DNA of 64,000 nt. Origin: Triangularia verruculosa (taxonomy: Eukaryota > Ascomycota > Sordariomycetes > Sordariales > Podosporaceae). The notes below the pieces were generated by a model that saw nothing but the letters and a program-made list of their open reading frames with translations, searched no databases and had not been told where the DNA came from. The translations under genes were made by a program, and so were the position numbers. Within the stretch, counting starts at the first letter, position 1; every line of letters begins with the position of its first letter. The DNA lies in NCBI GenBank assembly GCA_033296885.1, contig MU863884.1:186001-250000 (forward strand), given 5' to 3'. Shown piece after piece: positions 47,871-59,376 of this stretch.

Positions 47871-48325
47871 TTTTCTGATCACTTATTCAGTTTCGGAGAA
47901 ACAGAGAACTCGTGCTTCAAGCTGCCAGGGCCCTTAAGGCAGAGCGCTACAGGACTTTGATATGTCTGTCTGGTGATTAAGCTACAAAGCCGTCAGACAA
48001 AAGCTCCACGGAAGTTCCCGCTTTGACAGAAAGGAACACAGGCTTGCCCCACCAAGCAAGCAGCCGCGCCGACTGGGGACGCTCGGACCACCAAAATTTT
48101 GAAAGTTGCAGTTTGAATGGTTGTTGCAAGTCAAGCCACAAGGAAGCGCAGCAGCACCTGTTCGACTTGCTTGCTCGTGGACCTCTGCGATCACCGCCCA
48201 CATTATTTGTGTCGGACGGCGGGAGTCAACTTTGCGACAGTCACTCAATCTCGACATACACGGAGGAACACTGGACGAACAAAGCGAGGCCTACGAACAA
48301 CCCCACGATATCTAGCACCACCATC
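47871..48325. promoter_or_regulatory. Divergent promoter, small membrane protein / mitochondrial uL29
   Basis: 455 nt of shared upstream sequence. No coding sequence and no recognised operator. The frame of the downstream gene stays open across part of it but has no earlier usable ATG with a targeting sequence. Confidence 0.45.
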
Positions 48326-49218
48326 ATGGCCTCCTCCGCCACCGCCGCCAGCCTCCGCCCCTCACTGGGTGCGGCCGCGGCCGCCTTCAGACTCACCTCG
48401 TCGTCCTCCTCCCCCGCCTCTAGGATATGCCCCTCCATCCTCCTCCTCCAGACGTCTTCCTTCTCGACGAGCAGCCCCCTGTCGAAAAGACATACCTACC
48501 CCGGCGCCCGCTCCAACAAGGACATGTCCAAAAACCGCGGGCAGTCGGCCCTCCGCCGGACCGGTCTCCGCTGGCGGTTGTCGATGTCGGACGAGCCGCT
48601 CCCCAAGCCGAGGTCGAGGGATGAGCTGCCTCCGGTGGAGGTTGATCCTGACCATGGACTCTGGGATTTTTTCCCAAACAGGGAGACGGTGGCGGCGGCG
48701 CCGGAGGATGACATGAAGCATGGGCGGGCGTGGATGGTGGAGGAGCTGAGGGGGAAGAGCTGGGAGGATCTGCACAGGTTGTGGTGGGTTTGTGTGAAGG
48801 AGAGGAACAGGATTGCGACGGGGTCGTGGGAGAGGGAGAGGGGGAAGATGGGGTTTGGAAAGAGTGAAGCGCAGACGAGGGATAGGGAGGTTAGTACATT
48901 CTTGGAGGTTGATAGAGGGAACGAAGTGCTAATTTATGTGGGGAATGACAGGTTCGGAACACGATGCGTGGTATCAAGCATGTCCTGACGGAGAGGTTTT
49001 ATGCTTGGGAGGATGCGGTTAAGCTTGCTGAGAATGACCCAGAGGTTGATTTGAGCGGGAAGGGCAGGGTTTTTACGCCGACGGAGTACCTTGAGGAGGA
49101 GGGTGCTGTTGAGACCAAGGCTGAGGAGGAGGTTGTGGGATCGCGGGAAGCGGTTGAGGCTGAGGCTGTGGTTGTACCACCAGGGGAAAAGGCTCAGGGT
49201 GAGGCGGCGAGAATATAA
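48326..49218 (+). CDS. MRPL4: Mitochondrial large-subunit ribosomal protein uL29m (MRP-L47/MRPL4)
   Basis: This is a component of the mitochondrial 54S ribosomal subunit near the exit tunnel. Exons 48326-48889 and 48952-49218 give 276 residues. The first 50 residues are rich in Ala, Ser and Arg with few acids (MASSATAASLRPSLGAAAA), a mitochondrial targeting sequence. The family core follows: LWDFFPNRETV, RAWMVEELRGKSWEDLHRLWW, shown here as EELRGKSWEDLHRLWWVC, and NTMRGIKHVLTERFYAWEDA across the intron. The C-terminal 50 residues are a Glu/Val-rich extension. The intron keeps phase 0 with donor GTTAGT. The start is the ATG that begins the targeting sequence, and the longer upstream frame is not used. 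Confidence 0.93.
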
Positions 49219-49814
49219 GGGGAGTTTAGTGCCCTGTGTATCAACAACAACCACGACGCAAAACTACGAGTTTAAAAAGGCCGTTGGAATGATGTATATA
49301 GATCTGGGAGAAGGGCATCATCGGGTTTCTTTCCTGTACAGATAGTGTATTTTGATGGATATGAGGATGTGATGTCGCGAGTTTGGGCAGTTTGATGGGC
49401 TTCCATGTCCAGCATAAATGAGCCGAGACGAGGGACCCAGACCGCCTGTCAGCTCAGCGTCGAATCACAAGACGCCATGGTGCTTGGATTGGCTCAAAGG
49501 AGACTCCAGATGCGGGGCTGCCACTGCCGCCCCTCACCTCCCCACCAAGCGGCAAGCGACAGCTAGCAACACTCTCCTCCCCCCCCTAATGACATGACAA
49601 CCTAATATTAAGCCTAACATCAAAGAGACAAGATTTCCTGGCCAGCTGCTAATAAGCTCCTGCCAGTCCATCAAATTTCCACCGTGATCTCTCCCCATAT
49701 TGTTGCAAATCTTGTTCTTCTTCCTTTGTTTTTCTTGCGTCGTAACCTGGAATAGGGAATATAAGTCGACCCACCTCCCCCGAGCTCTAGCTTCCCACCT
49801 TCCAGACACAGACA

Positions 49815-49848
<34 letters not shown>

Positions 49849-49918
49849 AAGCTAGAGACCGCCTCTCTCTCCATTTCTCCGTCCATCCATCCAACAAACC
49901 GAAGAGACATACAGAATC
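49219..49918. promoter_or_regulatory. Intergenic region and GDI leader
   Basis: 700 nt lie between two forward genes. The last 130 nt look like the GDI 5' leader, C/A-rich with a (CGACAC)n hexamer run. No coding sequence is seen. Confidence 0.5.
49815..49848 (+). repeat. (CGACAC) hexanucleotide repeat in the GDI leader
   Basis: Five full CGACAC units plus four bases lie 70-104 nt upstream of the GDI start codon, probably in the 5' UTR. Confidence 0.85.
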
Positions 49919-51614
49919 ATGGCTGAAGAGATCGCCCCAGAGTACGATGTCATTGTGCTGGGCACTGGCTTGACCGAGTGCATCCTGTCTGGCGTGCTCA
50001 GTGTCAAGGGGAAGAAGGTGCTGCACATTGACCGCAACGACCACTACGGCGGGTGAGTTTTCCGCTGTGCACTACGTATCCTCAGGGAACCGTTGAACTT
50101 ACATACGCCCCCCCTTTTTTTCTTTTCACAGTGAGGCTGCTTCAGTTAATCTCGAGACGGTATGCATCCATTTATCCCCTGTTCTTCTCCCTCGCCCCTC
50201 TACCTTGCATAGACTGACGATGTGTTGCGATAACAGCTCTACAAAAAATATGGCAACTACGCCAAGGGCACCGAGCCCTGGACGGAGTACGGCCGCCTGA
50301 ACGACTGGAACATCGACCTCGTCCCCAAGTTCCTCATGTCCTCGGGCGAGCTCACCAACATTCTTGTCTCGACCGACGTCACCAGATACCTCGAGTTCAA
50401 GCAGGTTGCCGGCAGCTATGTCCAGCAGGGTGCGGGAAGCAAGACGACTGTTGCCAAGGTCCCATCGGATGCCGCCGAGGCGCTCAAGTCCCCCCTGATG
50501 GGCATCTTTGAGAAGCGCCGTATGAAGAGCTTCATTGAGTGGGTTGGCCAGTTCGACCTCAAGGACTCTGCGACGCACAAGGGTTAGTTGCATCGGGAAG
50601 AATGGCGGGAAAGAGATTTGGCTGACGAGATGCGATGTTACCAGGTCTCAACATGACCACCTGCACCATGAAGGATGTTTACGACAAGTTCGGCCTCGAG
50701 GCCGGCACCAAGGACTTCATCGGCCACGCCATGGCCCTCTACCAGACCGATGCCTACCTCGACCAACCCGGCGTCGCCCCCGAGGCCATCGAGCGCATCC
50801 GCCTCTACGGCAACTCGGTTGCCCGCTACGGGAAGTCCCCTTACATCTACCCCCTCTACGGCCTCGGCGAGCTCCCCCAGGGTTTCGCTCGTCTGTCGGC
50901 CATCTACGGCGGCACCTACATGCTCAACACCAGCGTCGACGAGATTGTCTACGAGGGCGACAAGGCGGTCGGTATCAAGGCCACCATGTCCAACATTGAG
51001 CCCGCTATGAAGTTTGAGACCAAGGCTAAGATGATCCTCGGTGACCCAAGCTACTTCCCCAACAAGGTCAAGGTTACCGGGCATGTGTTGAGGGCGATCT
51101 GCATCTTGAAGCATCCTTTGGCCAACACGAACGATGCCGACTCTGCGCAGATTATCATTCCCCAGAGCCAGGTCGGCCGGAAGAATGACATTTACATTGC
51201 GGTTGTTTCTTCGGCTCACAATGTGTGCCCCAAGGGGTACTGGATCGCGATTGTGTCGACCATTGCCGAGACTTCGTCGAACCACCACCTCGAGTTGGCG
51301 CCTGGTATTGAGCGTCTGGGCAAGATTGAGGAGCAGTTTATGGTGAGTTTTTTTTTTTTTTTTTGAGTTTTATCGTGACACTAATGCTGACTGTGACGTG
51401 TGTGTGTGTGTAACAGGGCCCCCCTATCCCTCTTTATGAGCCCCTTGAGGACGGCACCAAGGACAACATCTTCATCTCCAAGAGCTACGATGCGTCCAGC
51501 CACTTTGAGACGACTACGGATGATGTCAGGGATATCTACCGCCGCCTGGCGGGCGAGGAGTTGGTTGTGGAGGGTCTGAGGGAAGGTATTCAGATTGAGG
51601 GTGGTGATCAGTAA
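49919..51614 (+). CDS. GDI1: Rab GDP-dissociation inhibitor
   Basis: GDI extracts prenylated GDP-bound Rab proteins from membranes and recycles them. Exons 49919-50052, 50132-50159, 50237-50582, 50645-51342 and 51417-51614 give 467 residues, the usual length. The N-terminus carries YDVIVLGTGLTECILSGVLS, the GDI/REP dinucleotide-like fold signature. The Rab-binding platform has DWNIDLVPKFLMSSGELTN in part (NIDLVPKFLMSSGEL), and YIYPLYGLGELPQGFARLSA is the strongly conserved central block. Exon 2 has 28 nt (EAASVNLET) and is needed for the Rab-binding loop. All five exons keep phase. A CT/GT repeat (GTGTGTGTGTGT) lies in intron 4 just before its acceptor. It is transcribed in the same direction as the mitochondrial ribosomal protein gene. 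Confidence 0.97.
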
Positions 51615-54009
51615 GGAGGGGGCGGGTGGTTGTGAGAAAATGGTAGGATAGCTGGTGGTGGGGGGGTTAGGGGGGGTTGATAAGTGATTATTGTGCTGTT
51701 TTTTTTTCTGAAGGGTATAAGCAAGCAATACAGAGACAAATACTTTTGAGTTTTAATATTGGAGTGTACGTGTGTATCTTGATTAGCTGTTTTAGGAAAA
51801 AAAGCTAGAGAGCGTGACATGACAAAAGACAGTATGTACATTTATCTGCGTCGGTTCATTCATCCACTTTTGAGCATCATTTTTGAACTTGTAATTTAAT
51901 TTAAACAGCCCAAGGTACGAGGCAGGTTCTTTTTTTTGGGAATGGAGTAAGATATGCCACAACGAAAAGGGCTAAGCCAGGGGCGAAAGTTTGCTGAAGT
52001 GTAGGTGTGTGTATGTGTGTGGTCTCTATCTCGCAAAGTTAAATGGTATGGTATGGTACCTATGGTAAGGTATGATGGGCGTAGATAAGAGAAGAGGGAC
52101 CGCCATGAATGAGATGTTGTCACCAGTTCTGTCTGTATATCGGAGGGTTTATGTATATATACAAACTACCTAAATAAGGAGAGGGAAAAAGAAGAGATAT
52201 AGAAACAGAGGGGGGGGGGGGCTGACGGTGGGGTGATGAGGAAGGAAAAAGAGGTAAACAAAATATATATAATACTAGGGACTCTCTAGTGGTCATGCCA
52301 CTTAGCTGACGACTACCTAGTCTAGTCAGTAGGTGATAATTCAGGGTGTTTGTTTGACGACTCGGAACGGCGATGTCCCGTGTTTTCAGCTGTCTAGTCT
52401 ACCTATGGTTTGTAATGTGGCACATAAATAAGAAGTCGGTCTTGATGTAGAAAGGAAGGATTGGGGTTTAAAATATCGCAGGCAGTGTACCTAGGTAGGT
52501 AGGTAACGAAAAAAGCGGCGAGGTGTGATGGGATGAATGATGCTGGATATGTGGGTTGGGGGAAAAGGTAGTATACCTACCTAGGTAAGGTAAGGGCTTT
52601 GCAGAGGTAGCAGTTGAGATTCCAAGTAGGCACGATAACAACTCCATGTCTTTTTTTCCTCCATGCAGATACTTGGATGGTCATCCAGTGTGTCACGCGT
52701 AAGAAAGGTTTGATTTCTCCATATTGTTTTTTTTTTTTCTTTTTTTGTATTTCTTTACTTGCTAGTTTAAAAGCCTGGTTTACTTACATAACCTCTCACC
52801 TTACCTCACCCACCACCTCTCTCCAGACTCTCCCAAATTATCCCGTTGCATATCGATAAAGTTTATCTGATGTAGTAGGTTGGGGGGGGGGGGTATCAAC
52901 AAAAATGAAAAAAACGACAACGAAAAACCAATAAGTAGCGAATTGCTCCCTCCCCTTACCCCAGCGCCCAATGTGAAAATAAGAGTCGAGATGATGATGA
53001 TAACCTCCTCCTCTAACCATGTCCCCACGCTCATGGCACGCAAGAGATGTGAGAAAAAACAATGCAAATAAGAAAAAACAATGCAGAATAAAAATCACCG
53101 CACCAACCAACCCTCATCAAGAAATCTAGTTGAGCAACGCAGTGATGATGAGCATCCACAGAAAGAGAAAACATGTACCACAGCAACAAAAGATAGGGGA
53201 AAACAAAGCAACAATCCTCTCCCTCTCTTCTGCGAGAAAAAAAGATCTATCTGCCACCAACACCATTTTACCCCCCTCCCTTTCTGAATCTCCGATCTGA
53301 TTCTGAAAAAGTTTCCTCCTTTATCTGGCTTCGTGTATGGTGCAATGATTAAAACTAGAGAGAAGAAATATAAAACAATACGATCAACAGTAACAATGAG
53401 AAAAGAAAAAAAAAGACCTCCCAACCTGATCGAACCCGGCCCCTTATTCGCCATGCTGAGTGTAGCGTTCAATGCCGTGCCGTGCCGTGCCCTCCATACC
53501 CGTTGCATTCCACCCACCCATCTGAAAATGCAGCATTCGTTGAGGTTGAAGTCTGAGTAGAGAGGGTATCAAGGAAAAGCGGATAAAACCATGGGCATGA
53601 CCCCACCCCCAAACTCCAAAGCAACCAAGACCGGAAAAAAAAAAAAAAAAAACCCTGATTAATATCCTCCGCTTCTTGGTTGATGAGAGAGGGGCAAAGA
53701 AAAAAACGACGATGATGATGCTTGCTGATAGCAATCATGATGATGAATGATGGATAAAATGAATGCCGGGAAACGCGAGAAAATCTTGCCGTTCATAAAC
53801 CCCTGCGCCTTTGCCATGATGCCATGATGCCCCATCCATCCTTCATCCAAGTCGTTATCGTGCGCCGCCAATCTAAGCAGAATGCTTTGCTGGAAAAAAA
53901 CCGAGAAAAAGAAAAAAGTGAACGATGAAAACCCCATTGCGCCTGAGATGCAGAAATCAAGACTTCGTGGTTCGTCGTCGTCGTAAATCACCCGCCCTTG
54001 TAGCCTCCT
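51615..54009. other. 2.4-kb convergent intergenic region, GDI / SNF2-RING gene
   Basis: No protein-like frame was found. The region is rich in simple sequence: G-runs (52,210-52,222; 52,880-52,891), A-runs (53,636-53,651), T-runs, and TAGGTA/TACCTA palindromes at 52,489-52,505 and 52,574-52,592. Two 3' UTRs would fill only part of it. Confidence 0.5.
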
Positions 54010-57000
54010 CTATTTAAAGAGACTTCTCAGATCCTGCAACCTCTGCCTGGCCGCATCACCCGAGCTCCCCCTCCCCTCTGCCTCGGACCGATCCATGCTC
54101 AAGCTCGCCAGCTTCTTCTTCTTGTCCTGCAGCGCAATCATCTTCTCCTCGAAGCTGTCGTTCATGATGTACCGCACGATCCTCACAGGCCGCTTCTGGC
54201 CTAGACGATGCACACGGTCGACGGCTTGAGCCTCGGCAGCAGGGTTGAATTGCGGCTCCATGACGAAGACACTGTTGCCAGCTGTCAGGTTGAGGCCCAT
54301 ACCCCCCGCCATGATGCTGACAAGAATGACTTGCACGTTGTCGTCGACGCGGAACGCTTCCATGGCTTGGTTGCGAGCATTGCGCGACATCTTCCCGTCG
54401 AGACGAGTGTGGGTGATACCGGCGTCGTCGAGAGCAATTTCGAGGAGGTCAAGGTGAGAAGTCCAACCGGAGAAGACAACCGATTTGTAGGGCGGCTCGT
54501 CTGGATTCGCCTCGCCCTTGGCCTTGTTGGCAAGAAGCTCCTGAACCAGGGCACGAGTCTTGGTGTGAGGTCCGGTGTACCGGTCATCAGGAATAACCTT
54601 GCCCGCCCGGGTCTTCGTTTGACGAGTCTCGTGCTCCACATCGGCTTTGCTGCGGCGGAGCTCGACGCACTGATCCTTCAGAGCATAAGCGCAGGTGGCG
54701 CAGTTCTGATGCAGCTCGCCGTTCCCATGCTGGTGCACGCGCGTGATACAGGTAGGGCAGTAGACATGGAAGCACTGGGCCATGTAGCCCAGGATATCAT
54801 CCTTCTGATCCGACTCCGGGTCGTCCACCTCGATGCTGCCGATCTTGTTGTTGCACTTGATGCAGAAATCACTGGTGCCCTCCTGCATCAAGTAGAACAT
54901 CTCGTAAGCCTTCTTCTCACTAAGCGTCGGCTTTTGCTCGTCGTCATCGCTGTCCAGGTCGATGGGGGCATCTGCTGACATGCCTTGAATCTCTTGAAAA
55001 TCGTCATCATTGAGCAGATCCTTTCCGTGCGCACAGATCAAGCGAAGCTGAAGGATAGACCGCAAAACGTGAATCATGGTCTTGCCACCCATAATGCGGG
55101 TCTGGCCAGTGCCTTGACCCGTCAAGACCTGAACGCGTTCCTGGGCCATCTTCTGGAATATATCGTAGACCTTGCGCTCCTCGGGAGTGAAGTCGAGACG
55201 GATAATCTCCTCTGTCCGCTCCGGAAGCTCGATCTTGTCCTTGAGTCGGCGAATCGTGATGGTGTCGATCAGGACACGAAGCTTGGGCACAATGTCGGGG
55301 TCGGCGGCCTTGAAGGGAGTAATTATATACTGGATAAACTTGCTCCTCTCATCAAAAGGCTTCAGACGCAAGAACGCCAACAGAGAAGCAAGATCCTCAA
55401 GCTTGTTCTGAACCGGTGTTCCTGTCACGGCCCAACGACGGTTGGCTTGGAGTCGGCAGATCGACTTGAATGACAGCGTATTTTGCTCTCGAATCGTGTG
55501 GGCTTCATCAAGAACGATGCGGAACCAGGCAATCTCCTCCAGAGGGTACTGTCCTTGCTTTCTCTTGAGACGGGCATTCAGCTCGCTCGTGACAGACCCG
55601 TAAGTTGTGATGACCAAGTCATACCGGGCCAGCTGCATAGCATCCTTGATACGGTTGGCGCCATGGTAGATGTAATAGTTCAACTTCCCAGGCTCGATAT
55701 GCTGCTTGATCTGCTCTTCCCAATTAGTGATGGTGCTCAGTGGGCAGACCAGCAACGTGGCCTTCGCGTTGCGGCGAATGTCAGACAAGGGCAAAGCTTG
55801 CGCGCGTGGAACTTCGTGACTTTTCTGCGGCCTCTGTTGCGGAATGGTAGGCTGGACTGGCTCACGCTGGGACCAAGCCTGTGCGTCCTCCTGCGTCTTT
55901 GACAGAAGGGAAAGAATGCTGAGAGTCTTGCCCAGACCCATCATGTCGGCGAGAATTCCACCCAGAGTTGGAGGAGGCGGTTCGACCACCTCCTGATTGG
56001 TGACCACATTGTAGTAAATCGTGGTGCCGTGCTGATTTGTTCTGCGTTTCCATGTTGATGTGACCGGGGCTTTGCTGTCAGCGTCCGGCAGCTGTTCAGA
56101 CTCCCGAGAATACATGAAGAAGAGGGCTTGTTTCTGATGCTTCAACAATGGGGTCATGATGCAAGGAGCAGGATCCATCTCAGGCAACTCGTCAGACTTT
56201 GGAAGAGAGTCAAAGACGCCCAGAACCTCGGAACGAATCTCCTCTGCCGACTTGGCCATGGGCGGAGCCTGATATTGAACATTGTTCGTGAGGCGGGCAG
56301 CAGGGGGCAGCTGTCGATTCTCCTTCGCCAGAGGGTTGAAGACCTTGACGCCAGGCTCGACCCTCGGGGGGCTCAGAAGGTTGATATTCTTCCTGAGAAG
56401 CATCTTGCCAACCCTATCCGCATAGATGCGATAACCGTAGATCATCAACTCAATCTTAAACTGAGCAGAAACGGTCTGGCCAGCTTGTTCGCCGATAACT
56501 TTGCGACGGGTCGGGATTCTGCAATCTAGTCGAGTTCCCAAGTTGCCAGCCATATCCATCAGAGGGGCAAGGCCACTGGCTGTCTTGGCATCGACAAGGC
56601 CGAAAGTTCGCCTTTGGCAATCGCTGGCGTATATCTTTGTTGTCGACGTGTCGCCAGGGGCCCTTTTCAGCAGAACCTTGACTTGAGGCCACCAGGATGG
56701 ACCGCCCAGAGCGACCATATTCGGCTTGGGCGCAGGAATCTGGTGAGCCTTGACGAAGGCACCTTCAATCATTCCATAGCAGACCTCCTCAAGATTAGGA
56801 TTGCTTGGGGTGCTTCCGCTCTCCAGGTCGTCGGTCAAGTCGATGGTGTTAGCAGGGACAGGGCTCGGGGCCGGCGAAAATGCTGACTGTGAAGATCCCT
56901 CAGATCGGTCTCTGATATGCTGAGCGAGAATGCCACTGCTCGGTGAGAAGAAGATACTATTTGCTTGCACTGATGGGTCATTCTCGTTCGCTGTCTTTCG

Positions 57001-57315
57001 CCGCTTTGGGGGTGGCACCATGATGCGCTCCTGGACATTATGAAGCCGCTCGAGGTTTTGCTGAACACCCAATCCATTCTTAAAGATTGGCATGGTCCGG
57101 TTTGGCATGTCACGGTTCTTGATGCCGCCTGACGTGCTCATCTCCATGGGCACATCCTCAGGACCGGCGAACTCGAAAGTGATCTGTTCGGATGGCTGAG
57201 AAGGGCCCGACGTGGATGATGAAGCGTTCTCAATACCAGGCTGGGGGGTGGCAGGCGATGCGGCTGCAGCCTTGGGGTTGAGCAATTCAACTGGGTTCCA
57301 CGACGTGGAGGACAT
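54010..57315 (-). CDS. SNF2-family ATPase with inserted RING finger (Rad5/Rad16/HLTF-like)
   Basis: This is a nuclear DNA-dependent ATPase, probably in DNA repair or chromatin remodelling, and possibly an E3 ligase. It is a single exon of 1,101 residues. The N-terminal 170 residues are disordered. A mixed region follows (about 185-330) that sits where HIRAN-type domains lie in relatives; I cannot confirm that fold. The Walker A is ILADMMGLGKT at about 457 and DEAH at about 602 (VLDEAHTIREQ). The RING has C-X2-C at about 818 (CIKCNNKIG), then HVYCPTC near 855, lying between the two helicase lobes as in Rad5/Rad16/HLTF. Helicase motif VI is VDRVHRLGQKRPVRIVR at about 1,040. The orthologue (Rad5, Rad16 or other) cannot be chosen by eye. 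No intron is needed. Confidence 0.9.
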   Translation of the reverse strand: MSSTSWNPVELLNPKAAAASPATPQPGIENASSSTSGPSQPSEQITFEFAGPEDVPMEMSTSGGIKNRDMPNRTMPIFKNGLGVQQNLERLHNVQERIMVPPPKRRKTANENDPSVQANSIFFSPSSGILAQHIRDRSEGSSQSAFSPAPSPVPANTIDLTDDLESGSTPSNPNLEEVCYGMIEGAFVKAHQIPAPKPNMVALGGPSWWPQVKVLLKRAPGDTSTTKIYASDCQRRTFGLVDAKTASGLAPLMDMAGNLGTRLDCRIPTRRKVIGEQAGQTVSAQFKIELMIYGYRIYADRVGKMLLRKNINLLSPPRVEPGVKVFNPLAKENRQLPPAARLTNNVQYQAPPMAKSAEEIRSEVLGVFDSLPKSDELPEMDPAPCIMTPLLKHQKQALFFMYSRESEQLPDADSKAPVTSTWKRRTNQHGTTIYYNVVTNQEVVEPPPPTLGGILADMMGLGKTLSILSLLSKTQEDAQAWSQREPVQPTIPQQRPQKSHEVPRAQALPLSDIRRNAKATLLVCPLSTITNWEEQIKQHIEPGKLNYYIYHGANRIKDAMQLARYDLVITTYGSVTSELNARLKRKQGQYPLEEIAWFRIVLDEAHTIREQNTLSFKSICRLQANRRWAVTGTPVQNKLEDLASLLAFLRLKPFDERSKFIQYIITPFKAADPDIVPKLRVLIDTITIRRLKDKIELPERTEEIIRLDFTPEERKVYDIFQKMAQERVQVLTGQGTGQTRIMGGKTMIHVLRSILQLRLICAHGKDLLNDDDFQEIQGMSADAPIDLDSDDDEQKPTLSEKKAYEMFYLMQEGTSDFCIKCNNKIGSIEVDDPESDQKDDILGYMAQCFHVYCPTCITRVHQHGNGELHQNCATCAYALKDQCVELRRSKADVEHETRQTKTRAGKVIPDDRYTGPHTKTRALVQELLANKAKGEANPDEPPYKSVVFSGWTSHLDLLEIALDDAGITHTRLDGKMSRNARNQAMEAFRVDDNVQVILVSIMAGGMGLNLTAGNSVFVMEPQFNPAAEAQAVDRVHRLGQKRPVRIVRYIMNDSFEEKMIALQDKKKKLASLSMDRSEAEGRGSSGDAARQRLQDLRSLFK

Positions 57316-58914
57316 GTTGCCCGACTGTGGCTGCTTGATTCCCCAGTTGTGCTGTTTGTAATGACCTTCTAGGGATATGTAACTGTAAAGGATGTCAGAA
57401 TCAAAGTCGCTATACTGCAGGATGGCCGACGTGAGTAAAAAAGTTCGAGGATGAATGATTTAGTCGGTGTGAGAAAGTGAAAAGGTGAATAATGAGATGG
57501 CTGACCAGTCACAAGCCGAGATGGGGAGGCGTACCGTTGAAATGAAGCTACCAACCAACGCCCACACTCAACCAGAGTATCGGGATTTGTTTTTTCGGTC
57601 GGAAAAATCGGCTGGCCAGCCCTAGGCAACCAACTCGAGCGACTGAAGAGACGCAAGATGCACCGACATCACAAGCAGTCCGACGAGGACGGGTGTTGTG
57701 GCTGCTGTGAGCCTCGCTGTGGTGGGGGTGGGGCTTGCAGATGCAGTATTACTGCAGAATGGATCCAGCGATAGTATCAGTGGTGGGGGTGAGGGCGAGA
57801 TGGAGAGTTGAATCGTGAGTTCTTGTGAGAGTTTGTTCAGGAAGTCGTCGATCTGGAGCACCCAGAAGCACCAGAAGTGAATGGAAGGTCAAGGTCGGTC
57901 TATGGAGAGAAGGAGGGCCGAATCTATTGTTGATGTTGGCTGGGCTGGTCCCTCACTTTGGGAGAGCCGAGAGGCTTTATCGCAATCGGCCTGGAGCGAT
58001 AGGCGCGTGACCCTCCAAGATTGCAGTGGTTGGGCGTGGCACGTGGCGCTGGGCAGACCGTGCCTTGCTTAGGTAGTCCACACACAACGGCCGTGATGCA
58101 TCAGACTCATCGGGGGCAAAGGCTAACCAAGGCTGTTGCGGTGTGTGTAGGTTATTATCACGTACAAAGTACAAAACTCACCGGGCGTCAGGGGCGGCAA
58201 ATGCTATGCGAGATGGAATACTCAAGATCGGGCCAAGAGCCCGCTCCTCCAACCCTGCACCCAATCCCGCGGCAGTCCCTCGGGCTGTCTCGATTGTCTA
58301 CCAATCCCAACTGCAGCCCAGGAACGGCACTAGAAGGCCCTTGATGCATTGTCAACCGCCACTCAAGGTCCTCCTCTGTAACCTCTGTTTGCACTCATCA
58401 GTGTCTCCACAGCAGTGCAACAACATACGACAGGCAAACAGTGATTAGTATGCTGCGATGAGATGAGATATGGAACTGCTCTTTACCAGTCCTGCGACAA
58501 CATACGATATGCAGAATACCTATGTTGGTTGAGATGAGATGACATAAAATGCAGAAAAGGCAACTGCTAATTATCGATCAAATCTCATCAAAAATGGAAC
58601 ATACAACAGGCAAGCAGTGCCTCACATTTAAGAATCAGTAGGCAAAGTGAATATTCATCTACTTGGCCCGTCGCCGATTCAGGGCAAGATACAAGAACAG
58701 TGTTTCATACTCAAATTGCAACCATCAAATAATACAAAATAAAAACTCTTACTCCCTCCACCAAACCTTCACCTGGTATGCTCTCTCCCCCTACTCCTAC
58801 TCCTCCTTCTCCTTCTCCTCCCCTCCACATCCTTCGACATCGATCTCGACGGGCTCTCTATTCATCCCCCAAACATCGTCAGCATTCACACTCTCAAACT
58901 CACCCCTCCCGGAC
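57316..58914. other. 1.6-kb region upstream of the SNF2-RING gene
   Basis: This should contain the promoter and leader of the minus-strand SNF2-RING gene. A minus-strand open frame at 57,622-57,861 has a good acceptor but no ATG or upstream exon, and is not called. No other gene is seen. Confidence 0.4.
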
Positions 58915-59376
58915 TTAAAACCTACGACTTCTCTCATGGCACCTCCCCGTCCCCCTCCGCGACCTCTCCCTCTCCGCCCCCTCCCTCAACCCCGTCGCCG
59001 CCAGCGACCTCGCAAGAATACTCGAAGACCTATACCTCCCCCTCCCCCTCAACGAATCCGGCGTGCGCGTCCTCCTCCCCACATTCTCCGTCTCGGTCCC
59101 AATCTCCTCACAAAACCTCCTCCTCTTCCTCCCTCTCTCCTCATCCAACTCAGTCTCGGTCACATCAACCCCCGCCAACGGCCCCAGGTTCACCTGAAAC
59201 GTCAATCCAACCCCGCCAATATCCGGCGAGGGACAAGGCGTAGGCGGATAAGATCGCAAGCCATCACAGGGCACCGCCGTGGCCGTAGCCGTCATCCCAT
59301 TCTTCGACGACACACCCTGGGAATCATGAACTGCCTCCCCATAGATGGGAAGCGTAGAAACCTGACTCGTCATCAT
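58915..59376 (-). CDS. Hypothetical open frame, 153 residues
   Basis: It starts MMTSQVSTLPIYGEA and has a mixed N-terminal half (GVGLTFQVNLGPLAGVDVTE) and an Arg/Gly/Glu-rich C-terminal half. No domain is recognised. Just downstream on the same strand are a strong GTGAGT donor, a GCTGAC branch and an AATAG acceptor, but they lie past the stop in another frame, so the 3' structure may differ. The opposite strand over 58,905-59,190 also reads as a C-ending, protein-like frame. The gene, its strand and its exact extent are therefore doubtful. Confidence 0.35.
   Translation of the reverse strand: MMTSQVSTLPIYGEAVHDSQGVSSKNGMTATATAVPCDGLRSYPPTPCPSPDIGGVGLTFQVNLGPLAGVDVTETELDEERGRKRRRFCEEIGTETENVGRRTRTPDSLRGRGRYRSSSILARSLAATGLREGAERERSRRGTGRCHERSRRF

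Noticed and set aside
53425..53445. Reverse-strand GGGTTCGATC, a possible tRNA B box
   Set aside because: The 3' CC of the box is missing and no cloverleaf can be drawn around it.
57622..57861. Minus-strand frame starting after a CCAG acceptor (IDDFLNKLSQELT)
   Set aside because: It has no ATG, no upstream coding exon that joins it, and a low-complexity Pro/Thr middle. It may be leader or promoter of the SNF2-RING gene.
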